A DNA stretch of 10,236 nucleotides from Oscillospiraceae bacterium (GTDB lineage: Bacteria > Bacillota > Clostridia > Oscillospirales > Acutalibacteraceae): positions 1 to 10,236 of the forward strand of contig JAFLUK010000045.1 of NCBI GenBank assembly GCA_022508865.1. Direction: 5' to 3'. Below are positions 1-7,431 of the stretch, in pieces (within the stretch, counting starts at the first letter, position 1; every line of letters begins with the position of its first letter). The notes beneath the pieces are model-generated. The model was given only the letters and a program-made list of their open reading frames with translations, ran no database searches and had not been told where the DNA came from. The position numbers and the translations under genes are program-made.

Positions 1-1
1 G

Positions 2-913
2 GCTATCCCGGAGGCTAAAGTAGCTGTAGGGCACGGTAAAATGTCAGAGAGCGAGCTGTCCGACATTTGGGCAAAGATGCTTAATCAGGAGATTAACCTG
101 CTTGTGTGTACTACAATTATAGAAACAGGTGTGGATTTGCCAAATGCCAATACCCTGATTATAGAAAATTCAGAGAATATGGGGCTTTCGCAACTTCATC
201 AGTTAAGGGGCAGAGTGGGCAGAAGCGCAAGACGTGCCTATGCCTATTTTACCTTTAATCCACACAAGGTGCTTTCAGATATTAGCCAAAGAAGGCTTAA
301 TGCAATCAGGGAGTTTACCGAGTTTGGCAGCGGCTACAAAATCGCAATGAGAGATTTGGAGCTTAGGGGAGCAGGGAATATTCTCACCGGACAACAGCAT
401 GGGCACATGTCGGACGTGGGATATGATATGTATTTAAAACTGCTGGGAGATGCAGTCAAGGAAGAAAAGGGTCAGCTAAAGCCAAGAGATACTGTAGATT
501 GCACTGTAGATATTCAGATGGATGCACACATTCCCGAAAGCTATATCGAGAGTCTTTCCTTAAGACTTGATGCCTACAAAAGGATTGCTGATATCCGCAA
601 TGCCAATGACTATGACGATGTGGTAGATGAGCTTTGCGACAGGTACGGCGATATGCCCGATGCTGTTATAGGTCTGTGTGATGTGGCTCTTACCAGAAAC
701 AGGGCTAACCACTACGGTATCAGGGAAATTAAGCAGAGCGAAAATGCAATTAATCTGTATCTTGAAGATTTGAACAATCCGGAGATTTTTGACTTAATCA
801 GCAGCGCAAAGGGCAAGGCTGTGCTTGTTCCGGAAAAACGTCCTTATATAACCTTAAAAGTCAGTAAAAACGAAAAGGCCCTGAATGTGGTCAGGGATTT
901 GTTTTTTGACTGA
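2..913 (+). CDS. mfd: Transcription-repair coupling factor Mfd, C-terminal part (5' end outside window)
   Basis: Mfd is a cytoplasmic DNA translocase that removes RNA polymerase stalled at DNA lesions and recruits UvrA. The reading frame is open from base 2, so only the last 303 residues are visible, roughly a quarter of the usual ~1150. The fragment begins in the second RecA-like motor domain. It shows helicase motif V (TTIIETGVDLPNANT) and motif VI (QLHQLRGRVGRS, with the arginine finger), followed by the RecG/Mfd-type relay segment RDLELRGAGNILTGQQHGH. The rest matches the C-terminal TRCF domain (LRLDAYKRIADI, then CDRYGDMPDAV), which masks UvrA binding in the resting protein. The first ATG visible, at base 41, is internal and not a start. 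The gene ends at TGA 911-913 and is followed by a 234-nt gap with the promoter of the next gene. Identification is very secure. Confidence 0.97.
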   Translation, partial: AIPEAKVAVGHGKMSESELSDIWAKMLNQEINLLVCTTIIETGVDLPNANTLIIENSENMGLSQLHQLRGRVGRSARRAYAYFTFNPHKVLSDISQRRLNAIREFTEFGSGYKIAMRDLELRGAGNILTGQQHGHMSDVGYDMYLKLLGDAVKEEKGQLKPRDTVDCTVDIQMDAHIPESYIESLSLRLDAYKRIADIRNANDYDDVVDELCDRYGDMPDAVIGLCDVALTRNRANHYGIREIKQSENAINLYLEDLNNPEIFDLISSAKGKAVLVPEKRPYITLKVSKNEKALNVVRDLFFD

Positions 914-941
914 TTTTTGACCAATATATAAAACGAAATTC

Positions 942-1013
942 TAGTATAAAAAGTGACAAAAAATTATCTTCATGCTGTAACAATTACCATTTTATACTAA
1001 TGAAGTGTTTTTT
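942..1013 (+). repeat. AT-rich inverted repeat after mfd, possible weak terminator
   Basis: TAGTATAAAA (942-951) and TTTTATACTA (990-999) are a perfect 10-nt inverted repeat with a 38-nt loop. A further TTC (939-941) can pair with GAA (1002-1004) across a two-base bulge. A run of six T follows at 1008-1013. The stem has only two G/C pairs besides the bulged extension and the loop is long, so it would be a poor intrinsic terminator. It could instead be a protein-binding dyad or chance in AT-rich DNA. No better terminator for mfd is visible. Confidence 0.3.
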
Positions 1014-1078
1014 ATTAACCCAAAATACATAAAAATTGCATAAAATACGTCCCAATTTTTAAAATTTCGATATTTTTA

Positions 1079-1107
1079 TAGACTTTTTAAGAATAATAAT
1101 GTATAAT
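1079..1107 (+). promoter_or_regulatory. Sigma-A-type promoter for the PrsA-like lipoprotein gene
   Basis: TAGACT (1079-1084, four of six matches to TTGACA) and a perfect TATAAT (1102-1107) are separated by 17 bp. Transcription would start near 1114, leaving about 34 nt of leader before the ATG at 1148. The ribosome binding site AGGCAGGA (1132-1139) lies 8 nt before the start. Confidence 0.65.
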
Positions 1108-1147
1108 GTAATTTATGTTATATTAACCTAAAGGCAGGAATAGTAAA

Positions 1148-2350
1148 ATGATATTAAAAAACATAAAGAAAATTATTGCAGGTACAATGGCAGGCGCAGT
1201 GATGCTTTCTGCAGCAGCTTGTACTCCAATCAGTTCAAAGGCAGAGTGGTCATACAAAGACGGCGAAAATGAAAAGGCTATCGGCGTTTACATTTTTGCG
1301 CTTTACAATGCTTACAATCGAGCAAAGACCTATGCAGAAGAAGCAGATGGCTACAAGGAAGGCGAAAGCTTTCTTGACCTTACAATCACAGACGACAAGG
1401 GCGAAAAGGCTGTTGCTTCTGAATGGATTAAGAATGAAGCTGATATTTCTGTAAGAGAGACTCTCTTCCTTGATAAGGCTCTTGATGACAGAAAGGCTAC
1501 TATTGATGAGACTATTTACAACACACAGGCAGAGGAAGATTGGGAGCTTGGCTATATGCACAGCTACTATGCACAGATGGGCTATGGTACAACTCCGCAA
1601 AAAGACATTCTTGAACAGTACGGTATTTCAAAGGAAAGCTATTCAGAGCTCCAGTACATTGCAGCCGCAAAGCAGCAGGAGTTGTTTAACCTGATGTACG
1701 AAAAGGGCGGTTCCGAAGAAGTTTCTGACAAGGACCTTAAGAAGTACTTTGACAGTAGCTACACCTACTATTCATACTACACAATCCCTCTGTATGAGCA
1801 GTCAACAGACGAAGATGGCAATCAAGCATCAACAGCATACAGCAGCAAGAAGCAGACAAAGTTCAAAAATCTTGCAAATGAATATGTAAAGGCTATCAAC
1901 AGCGGCAAAACTATTGAAAGCCAGTGTCAGTCTTATCTTAAGGAAACAAAGAGCACTGCAAAGGCTGAAGATACAATTACAACAAACTGCGAAATCCTTG
2001 ACAAGGATAACCTTGGCACAGCTACTCTCGGCGAAGAAGTTGCAAAGAAATTCCTTGATGTTAAGGTAGGTTCAGCTGCTGCAATCACAATTGGCGAAAA
2101 GGATACCAAGACTATCTATATTATCCAGAAGCTGAACACTAAAGATGCTGAAAAAGAATACCTTACAAAGGATGATTCAACAAGAAGCAGTGTTCTTCAG
2201 AGAATGAAGAGGGATGACTTCTCCGACTACCTGGTTAAGCAGGCAAAGGCAATCAAGTGTGAGGTTAACTCCTCTGTAGTTGACAGTTATGATCCTGATA
2301 TGTTCTGGGAAGAACCTGAAGAAACATCTGCAGCAGCTTCTGATGAGTAA
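1148..2350 (+). CDS. PrsA/SurA-like surface lipoprotein (peptidyl-prolyl isomerase-type foldase)
   Basis: This is a 400-residue exported lipoprotein. It has a basic N-terminus, a hydrophobic stretch and a lipobox-like SAAAC, giving lipidation at Cys25. The rest fits the PrsA/SurA-like foldases that help secreted proteins fold outside the membrane. The middle holds a chaperone-like helical segment. SDKDLKKYFDSSY (from about residue 192) is the usual entry into the parvulin region, and residues 280-325 (LGEEVAKKFLDVKVGSAAA followed by TIYIIQKL) resemble the parvulin C-terminal half. The parvulin core looks degenerate, so isomerase activity is uncertain while a chaperone role is likely. A prsA-like gene directly after mfd is a common Clostridia arrangement and supports the call. 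The ATG at 1148 is chosen because it is preceded by a ribosome binding site and opens directly into the signal peptide. No terminator separates it from the next gene 58 nt downstream, so the two are probably co-transcribed. Confidence 0.75.
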   Translation: MILKNIKKIIAGTMAGAVMLSAAACTPISSKAEWSYKDGENEKAIGVYIFALYNAYNRAKTYAEEADGYKEGESFLDLTITDDKGEKAVASEWIKNEADISVRETLFLDKALDDRKATIDETIYNTQAEEDWELGYMHSYYAQMGYGTTPQKDILEQYGISKESYSELQYIAAAKQQELFNLMYEKGGSEEVSDKDLKKYFDSSYTYYSYYTIPLYEQSTDEDGNQASTAYSSKKQTKFKNLANEYVKAINSGKTIESQCQSYLKETKSTAKAEDTITTNCEILDKDNLGTATLGEEVAKKFLDVKVGSAAAITIGEKDTKTIYIIQKLNTKDAEKEYLTKDDSTRSSVLQRMKRDDFSDYLVKQAKAIKCEVNSSVVDSYDPDMFWEEPEETSAAASDE

Positions 2351-2408
2351 TAAGAGATAAATTTTTAATATTTGCTAACTGTAAAAAAGACAATAAGGAG
2401 ATCCTTAT

Positions 2409-3287
2409 ATGGCTAAAAAAAGCAGAAAAATATTCTGTGTAGTGTCTATTTTGCTAATGGCAGTGTTGCTTTTTTCAACAGCTTGCCTTGTAGGTGCAGA
2501 GGAGGTAATTCCCGGCGATACGCAGGTCGTAGACCCTGCACCGGTGGAAACCGACCCTATATACACTCAAGCCCCTGTGGTTGACACAACGGCTGCTCCT
2601 GTTTATACACAGGCTCCTGTGGTTGACACAACAGCGGCTCCTGTATATACCACAGCACCATACTATGAAGAACCACAGCAGTATTATACGGAATATACAC
2701 AACCCTACAGCTTCTATCAGCAGCCTGTAACAGAGTTTTACAATCAGGAAAACTATTACGAAGCTGAAACAACCGAGGCAACCGATAATACTACATCCCT
2801 CATTGAAAGCAACAGGGAAATTGATGACACGGAGCTTAACAAAAGCGACTGGGAAAAAATTGCCGATGAGTTAGCCAAGGCTGAAGAAAGCGATGATACA
2901 GACAGTCCTTTTGACTATATTAAAAATGCCGACAAGGCAACAGGTTTGACAGCTTTCTTTAACAACCTTAACTGGCCCATGACGGCAGGTATAATATGCT
3001 TTGTTCTTGCAATTGTATGTATTGTTATCTTTATTGTTTTCACAAAGAAAATGAAAAAGGGCGACAAAAAGCCGTCTGCTGATAAAAAGAAAAATTTCCA
3101 CGGCAACAACGGTGGAAGAAGAACATCCGCTGTGACCGATGAAGAGGGCTACTATGTTCCTCAGTCACGAAGGAGCAACAGTGACTATGGCGATGATTAC
3201 GATTCATCCGCTCAAAAAAGGATGGCAAATAGACGTGCTAAAGAGGACACTGCAGAAATCAATATCCCCAAAAAGTACAGAAAGTAA
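2409..3287 (+). CDS. Exported single-pass membrane protein with Pro/Thr/Tyr-rich repeats, function unknown
   Basis: I do not recognise a family for this 292-residue protein. Residues 1-30 form a signal peptide with a likely signal peptidase I site after VGA30. A lipid-modified Cys26 (STAC) is less likely because the flanking lipobox is poor. Residues 31-120 are low-complexity and rich in Pro, Thr, Tyr and Gln, with a 14-residue unit YTQAPVVDTTAAPV repeated twice at 52-65 and 66-79. An acidic linker follows (about 120-175). A transmembrane helix at about 191-212 is followed by KKMKK and a basic, disordered tail of about 80 residues. The expected topology is outside repeat stalk, membrane, cytoplasmic tail. 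AAGGAG (2395-2400) sits 8 nt before the ATG. It appears to be the last gene of the lipoprotein transcription unit, closed by the terminator at 3303-3336. A cell-envelope role is plausible but unproven. Confidence 0.75.
   Translation: MAKKSRKIFCVVSILLMAVLLFSTACLVGAEEVIPGDTQVVDPAPVETDPIYTQAPVVDTTAAPVYTQAPVVDTTAAPVYTTAPYYEEPQQYYTEYTQPYSFYQQPVTEFYNQENYYEAETTEATDNTTSLIESNREIDDTELNKSDWEKIADELAKAEESDDTDSPFDYIKNADKATGLTAFFNNLNWPMTAGIICFVLAIVCIVIFIVFTKKMKKGDKKPSADKKKNFHGNNGGRRTSAVTDEEGYYVPQSRRSNSDYGDDYDSSAQKRMANRRAKEDTAEINIPKKYRK
2562..2645 (+). repeat. Two in-frame 42-bp tandem repeats coding for YTQAPVVDTTAAPV
   Basis: Unit 1 is 2562-2603 and unit 2 is 2604-2645. Both encode the same 14 residues, and a partial third unit (YTTAP) starts at 2646. 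The units differ only at synonymous positions, so the protein repeat is conserved while the DNA has drifted. Unit number could vary between strains by slippage or recombination. Confidence 0.85.
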
Positions 3288-3302
3288 ATAAAGTTATAAA
3301 TC

Positions 3303-3336
3303 GGGCTGCCGCATTTCAATTGCGGCAGCCCTTTTT
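3303..3336 (+). terminator. Strong intrinsic terminator
   Basis: GGGCTGCCGCA (3303-3313) and TGCGGCAGCCC (3321-3331) form a perfect 11-bp GC-rich stem with a 7-nt loop, followed directly by TTTTT (3332-3336). It lies 15 nt after the stop codon of the repeat membrane protein and ends that transcription unit. Confidence 0.93.
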
Positions 3337-3469
3337 GTATGTTAATGTACTAACTTCTATTCCGGTGATAATGCAAAAATGCTATTTGTTCACAAAATTG
3401 TATGAATTTTTTGTGTAAAATTTACAAAAACATGTATAAATTTTCTACAGCAAAAGTCAATAAATATAC

Positions 3470-3498
3470 TTGAAATCTTTGTTTACAAGTGATATGAT
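3470..3498 (+). promoter_or_regulatory. Sigma-A-type promoter for the tandem secreted-protein genes
   Basis: TTGAAA (3470-3475) and TATGAT (3493-3498) are 17 bp apart, each five of six matches to consensus. Transcription would start near 3505, giving an 80-nt leader that ends in AGGAGG (3571-3576), 8 nt before the ATG. The rest of the gap after the terminator is AT-rich and I see no gene in it. Confidence 0.7.
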
Positions 3499-3584
3499 GA
3501 TGTTGTAAAAGGTAACAACGGAATAGTTGATAAAGCTGTTCTATAAATTATAAAACAAATTATCTAAAAAAGGAGGATAATTTT

Positions 3585-4661
3585 ATGAAAAAACTTTTAT
3601 CTTTAACATTAATTATTGCTATGCTGATAACATTAATTGTGCCAATGACAACAGTATCGGCAAAAAGTACTACAAAGAAAACAACTTATCTTGCAACGCA
3701 GGATGCTTACAAAAATAGTAATGGCATTGCGTATATGAAAGATAATGAACTTCATTTCAAAGGAAATGACGGCAAAGATAAGGTTCTTTTATCATTTGGC
3801 TATTCATCTGAAGTATCCTTTTATATGAGAGGCAAAACCATATATTACAGTGTATATGACCATGAGTATGAGGATGAAAACATTACTCCGGGTATTTATT
3901 CAATAAATATCAATGGTAAAAAAAATACCTTGATTAAAAGTAGGAGTTTTAGTGTTTTGGGCGGTTATGGTTCAACAATTCTTACAATTACCGGTAGTAG
4001 ATATATAGGATACAGGGTTTATTCTATTGCTGATAATGGAACTAAAATACTCTTTAATACATCAACAGGTAATGTTGTTTTGTTTAATGGTAGAATATAT
4101 TACGGCAACAAGGCTTATATAATTGACACCGGTAAAACAATCACCTTTAAAAATAAGGGCAAGGTATCATCAAATAGTTATATGTACTACATTAATAGCA
4201 AAAATTCTCTTATCAGACTTGACAAGGCAGGAAAGAAAACCACTATAGCTAAAAATGCAAAAGAAGTACTTTATGCCAATGACGGAAAAACCGTAATTTA
4301 TCGCAAAGGTAATACATACTACAGAAAAACAGGTACAGGAAAAGCTTACGCCTTAACCACAAAAAATAAGCTACAGAATGAATTAATGTATCCACAAGAA
4401 ACATATGCACACGCTGAACGGGTGGAAATCAAAGATGTTGCAATTATTAATAAGGTGGTGTACTTTAATGCTGAATATGATTTTGGCGCCATTGTTTCCG
4501 TTAATGATAAAGGCGGTAAATTAAATCGTATAACAGGTATATATTTTGATGATCCTTTCATTGATTCTATGACCGGTATAGGCAAAAAAATTTACTATAC
4601 TCTTGTTGGCACGGATGATATTGTATCATTTGATCACAAAGTTTTAAATGTGGCCGGATAA
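3585..4661 (+). CDS. Secreted protein with beta-propeller-like (DUF5050-type) repeats, paralogue A
   Basis: This is a 358-residue secreted protein of unknown function. It has a clear signal peptide (MKK, hydrophobic core) with a signal peptidase I site VSA26|K27. There is no lipobox, LPXTG or C-terminal membrane helix, so it is probably released or held non-covalently. The mature part is lysine- and tyrosine-rich and repeats a pattern of a hydrophobic strand, YY, a short turn, and then a strand with a basic residue. Examples are GIYSININGKKNTLI and YMYYINSKNSLIRLDKAG. This resembles the blades of DUF5050/TolB-like beta-propellers, often involved in binding surfaces rather than catalysis, and no catalytic motif is visible. 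The next gene is a close paralogue that aligns over its whole length. The fold is an inference from repeat pattern only. Confidence 0.65.
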   Translation: MKKLLSLTLIIAMLITLIVPMTTVSAKSTTKKTTYLATQDAYKNSNGIAYMKDNELHFKGNDGKDKVLLSFGYSSEVSFYMRGKTIYYSVYDHEYEDENITPGIYSININGKKNTLIKSRSFSVLGGYGSTILTITGSRYIGYRVYSIADNGTKILFNTSTGNVVLFNGRIYYGNKAYIIDTGKTITFKNKGKVSSNSYMYYINSKNSLIRLDKAGKKTTIAKNAKEVLYANDGKTVIYRKGNTYYRKTGTGKAYALTTKNKLQNELMYPQETYAHAERVEIKDVAIINKVVYFNAEYDFGAIVSVNDKGGKLNRITGIYFDDPFIDSMTGIGKKIYYTLVGTDDIVSFDHKVLNVAG

Positions 4662-4739
4662 TCCTATTTATACCTTATCATATGTTAGAAAACGAGAGAA
4701 TTTTTGTATGTTACTTTATATCAAAAAGGAGGTAAATTT

Positions 4740-5819
4740 ATGAGAAAACTTTTATCTTTAACATTAATTTTTACTATACTGATGACGTTATTTATTCCAA
4801 TGACAACAGCATCAACAAAAAGTACTACTAAAAAAACAACTTATATAGCAACGCAGAATGCTTACAAAAACAGTAGTGGTGTTGCATATATGCAGGCTTA
4901 TAAACTTCGATTTTTAGGAAATAACGGAGACTTTAAGAACCTTGTGACCTTTGGTGATTCAGATGAAGTAACCTTTTATATGAGAGGTAAAACCGTGTAT
5001 TACGGTGTAAGGAACCATGGGAACGGTAAAATCCCTTCCGGTATTTACTCGATAAATACAGACGGAAAAAATAAGACCAGGATTACAAAAAAGGTTTCCA
5101 AAATATTAGGTGGTTATGGTTCAACTATTTTTACAATTTCCGGAAATAAAAAAACAGGATATAAGATTTATTCTGTTGTTAAAAAGAAAATAAAAAAACT
5201 CTTTGATGCATCAACAAATAAGATTACCTTGTTTAATGGTAGTATATATTATGGTAACAAGGCTTATGTAGTTGATTCCGGTAAAATAATCACCTTTAAA
5301 AATAAGGGTAAAGTATCATCAAATAGTTATATGTACTACATTAATAGCAAAGATTCCCTTATAAGACTTGACAAGGCAGGAAAGAAAACCACTATAGCTA
5401 AAAAAGTAACTGAAGTCCTTTATGCTAATGACGAGGATACCGTAATTTACACAAAAGGCGACACTTTCTACAGAAGAACAGGCACAGAAAAAGCCTGTGC
5501 CTTAACCACAAAAGATAAAATGAAGAAAAAATTATCGTATTATCCGGATGCTGATTATTTAAAAGATATCGATGTGGTAATTTTCGGTGTTGGGATAATG
5601 GATAATGCCGTTTACTTTAATGCTTTTTATGACTATAACTATATTGTTTCCGTTGATTTTGAAGGTGTTAAATTAAAACGTGTAAAAGGTGGATTCCTTG
5701 GTGATCCACATATCGACTCAATGGCCTGTATGGATGGTTATATTTACTATACTATTCTTACCGGTGGTGATGATGTTATGTCTTATCAATATAAAAAAAT
5801 AGAGCATAATCATTTTTAA
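4740..5819 (+). CDS. Secreted protein with beta-propeller-like (DUF5050-type) repeats, paralogue B
   Basis: This 359-residue secreted protein is a tandem paralogue of the preceding gene. The ATG at 4740 is chosen because AGGAGG (4727-4732) lies 7 nt upstream. The resulting N-terminus (MRKLLSLTLIF) aligns with MKKLLSLTLII of paralogue A. A longer reading from a TTG at 4704 would place the ribosome binding site inside the coding region. The signal peptide is conserved but the cleavage region has changed from VSA to AST, so the cut site may differ. The internal segment FKNKGKVSSNSYMYYINSK and the following RLDKAGKKTTIAK are shared almost unchanged with paralogue A. The C-terminus is divergent (ends KKIEHNHF) and ligand specificity may have split. 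The 78-nt gap has no terminator, so the pair is probably transcribed together and ends at the hairpin at 5826-5854. Confidence 0.65.
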   Translation: MRKLLSLTLIFTILMTLFIPMTTASTKSTTKKTTYIATQNAYKNSSGVAYMQAYKLRFLGNNGDFKNLVTFGDSDEVTFYMRGKTVYYGVRNHGNGKIPSGIYSINTDGKNKTRITKKVSKILGGYGSTIFTISGNKKTGYKIYSVVKKKIKKLFDASTNKITLFNGSIYYGNKAYVVDSGKIITFKNKGKVSSNSYMYYINSKDSLIRLDKAGKKTTIAKKVTEVLYANDEDTVIYTKGDTFYRRTGTEKACALTTKDKMKKKLSYYPDADYLKDIDVVIFGVGIMDNAVYFNAFYDYNYIVSVDFEGVKLKRVKGGFLGDPHIDSMACMDGYIYYTILTGGDDVMSYQYKKIEHNHF

Positions 5820-5825
5820 AAATTA

Positions 5826-5854
5826 TCCCCCGTTCAAAAAACGGGGGACTTTTT
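5826..5854 (+). terminator. Intrinsic terminator between convergent genes
   Basis: TCCCCCGTT (5826-5834) pairs with AACGGGGGA (5840-5848) around a CAAAA loop, followed by C and TTTTT (5850-5854). It lies 6 nt after the stop of paralogue B. The minus-strand CBS gene ends at 5868, and on that strand the hairpin is followed by ATAATTTTT. It may therefore also work, less efficiently, in the opposite direction. Confidence 0.88.
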
Positions 5855-5867
5855 GTATATTACTGTA

Positions 5868-6278
5868 TCAACTTCCGTATTTTAGCTTCAGGTGTTCATC
5901 GTATAAATATTGAATAATTACCTTTCTGGTGATGATGCCAACAAAAATATTTCTGTCGTCAACAATGGGTACAAAGTTCTGGTCAAGACATTTAACAAGC
6001 AGTTTGTCAAAGGAAGCGGTGATTTTTTCAGCCTCGTTAAAGCTTTTCCGAAGCAGGTCGTGCACCTTTACCTTTTTTAAATCTATATCAGGGTTTTCCT
6101 TAATAAAATACAAAAAGTCTCCCTCGGTTATTGTACCCTTGTATTTTCCCTCTTTATTGATAACGGGAACAGCAGTGTATGAATTTGTTTGAAATACCGA
6201 AAGAGCAAATTCAACAGAGTCCTTTGAATTCAGATACATAATATTTGCTTTTGGTAATAAAAGTGATGGTATATTCAT
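5868..6278 (-). CDS. Two-CBS-domain protein, DarB/CbpB-like (possible cyclic-di-AMP receptor)
   Basis: This 136-residue cytoplasmic protein consists of two CBS modules (about residues 9-62 and 75-127) and nothing else. CBS pairs bind adenine nucleotides and act as sensors. The layout and key stretches resemble Bacillus DarB (YkuL) and Listeria CbpB: YTAVPVI at 34-40 and FVPIVDD at 102-108, followed by VGIITRKVI with Arg-Lys at 118-119. In those species the apo-protein binds Rel or pyruvate carboxylase and lets go when cyclic-di-AMP binds. That similarity is from memory of the family and the ligand is inferred. Other small CBS proteins bind AMP/ATP. On the minus strand GGAGA sits 6 nt before the ATG. 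It is a single-gene unit, convergent with paralogue B and divergent from the glycosyltransferase gene. Confidence 0.8.
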   Translation of the reverse strand: MNIPSLLLPKANIMYLNSKDSVEFALSVFQTNSYTAVPVINKEGKYKGTITEGDFLYFIKENPDIDLKKVKVHDLLRKSFNEAEKITASFDKLLVKCLDQNFVPIVDDRNIFVGIITRKVIIQYLYDEHLKLKYGS

Positions 6279-6311
6279 ATTTTCTCTCCAATCCGAAAGT
6301 AACGTCGAGTA

Positions 6312-6339
6312 GTTATACTATAATATTATTAAAAAACAA
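6312..6339 (-). promoter_or_regulatory. Probable promoter for the CBS-domain gene
   Basis: On the minus strand TTGTTT (6339-6334) and TATAAC (6317-6312) are 16 bp apart, with three and five matches to consensus. Transcription would start about 27 nt before the ATG. The -35 is weak, so the call is tentative. Confidence 0.45.
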
Positions 6340-6431
6340 TCTCTTTAATAATCTCTTGTTTATAATTTGATTATATAACATAAAAGTGATATTAATGTGA
6401 AAATAGTGTGAAACATATAAAAATATCTAAT

Positions 6432-6460
6432 TTGACATACAGCAATTTAGGTATTATAAT
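6432..6460 (+). promoter_or_regulatory. Perfect-consensus sigma-A promoter for the glycosyltransferase gene
   Basis: TTGACA (6432-6437) and TATAAT (6455-6460) are separated by exactly 17 bp. The start point would be near 6467, leaving only about 23 nt of leader with a modest ribosome binding site GAGGT (6479-6483) before the ATG at 6490. Confidence 0.88.
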
Positions 6461-6489
6461 TAAATTACTATACATTTCGAGGTAAAATT

Positions 6490-7431
6490 ATGACAAAATT
6501 ATATCTTGCCATTCCTTGCTACAACGAGGAAGAGGTTTTGTATGATACAACAAACAAGCTCACTGCAAAGTTAGATACAATGGTAGCTGAAGGAAAAATA
6601 TCCCAAAGCAGTAAAATTGTGTATATTGATGATGGCAGTAAGGACAAAACCTGGGAAATTATTTCGGAGCTTCATAGCAAAAACAAATATGTAAACGGTA
6701 TCAAAATGAGCCGTAACAGAGGCCATCAGAATACTCTTTTGGGTGGACTTATGACATTAAAGGACAGTTGCGACTGTGTGATTTCTATTGATGCGGATTT
6801 GCAGGACGACATAAATGCCTTTGATAAAATGATTGAAGATTATGAAAACGGTGCAGAGATTGTGTACGGTGTCCGCAGTAAGCGAGAAACTGACACAGCT
6901 TTTAAGAGAATGACTGCCCAATCCTTTTACAAAATACTTTCTGCACTTGGTGCAGAGGTGGTGTACAATCACGCAGATTTTCGCCTTATGAGTAGTAAAG
7001 CGCTCAATGCTTTGGCTGATTTTAAGGAAGTAAATCTGTTCCTTAGGGGACTTGTTCCGCTGATTGGCTACAAATCAACTACCGTTGAGTACGAGAGAAG
7101 CGAGCGGCTTGCAGGAGAAAGCAAATATCCTCTTAAAAAAATGCTTGGACTTGCCTGGGACGGAGTTACCAGCCTTTCTATGAAGCCTATCAGGCTAATT
7201 ACATCAATGGGTGCAATAGTTTTCTGCATTAGTATTCTTATACTCATATACAGTTTTGTTATGTGGATAATCGGAAATACTGTTTCAGGCTGGACATCAA
7301 CAGTTGTATCAATTTGGGCAATTGGCGGCTTGCAGCTTCTTGCAATAGGTATTGTTGGTGAATATATTGGAAAAATTTATATGGAAACCAAAGAAAGACC
7401 AAGATTTATAGTTGAAAAAGAACTTAAATAG
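6490..7431 (+). CDS. Membrane glycosyltransferase family 2, GtrB/DPM1-like (polyprenyl-phosphate sugar transferase)
   Basis: This 313-residue enzyme probably moves a sugar from a nucleotide-sugar to undecaprenyl phosphate on the inner face of the membrane. The lipid-linked sugar would then be flipped out for decorating cell-wall polymers or other surface glycans. The GT-A domain shows the opening strand YLAIPCYNEEEVL (5-17), DDGS (47-50) for nucleotide binding, and DADLQDD (101-107) with the metal-binding DxD. It also has ADFRLMS (162-168) and the GESKYPLKKM segment (209-218) typical of GtrB/CsbB/YfdH relatives. Two transmembrane helices follow at about 235-262 and 268-292, with a short basic tail. 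Length and architecture match that group. The sugar and acceptor cannot be read from sequence. No flippase or acceptor transferase gene is adjacent, and the next promoter lies inside this gene's last codons. No terminator follows, so read-through into the T-box leader is possible. Confidence 0.87.
   Translation: MTKLYLAIPCYNEEEVLYDTTNKLTAKLDTMVAEGKISQSSKIVYIDDGSKDKTWEIISELHSKNKYVNGIKMSRNRGHQNTLLGGLMTLKDSCDCVISIDADLQDDINAFDKMIEDYENGAEIVYGVRSKRETDTAFKRMTAQSFYKILSALGAEVVYNHADFRLMSSKALNALADFKEVNLFLRGLVPLIGYKSTTVEYERSERLAGESKYPLKKMLGLAWDGVTSLSMKPIRLITSMGAIVFCISILILIYSFVMWIIGNTVSGWTSTVVSIWAIGGLQLLAIGIVGEYIGKIYMETKERPRFIVEKELK

Noticed and set aside
1250..1600. Minus-strand open frame of 116 codons inside the PrsA-like gene
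   Set aside because: It is antisense to a coherent lipoprotein gene and has no start signals. Its hydrophobic, cysteine-rich look is typical of reading an A-rich gene backwards.
2395..2406. AAGGA-GA-TCCTT dyad before the repeat membrane protein gene
   Set aside because: The two-base gap is too short for an RNA hairpin, and the left half is simply the ribosome binding site.
4704..4739. Longer start for paralogue B from a TTG at 4704, adding 12 residues
   Set aside because: The added stretch encodes the ribosome binding site itself (AGGAGG at 4727-4732), and the ATG at 4740 aligns exactly with the start of paralogue A.
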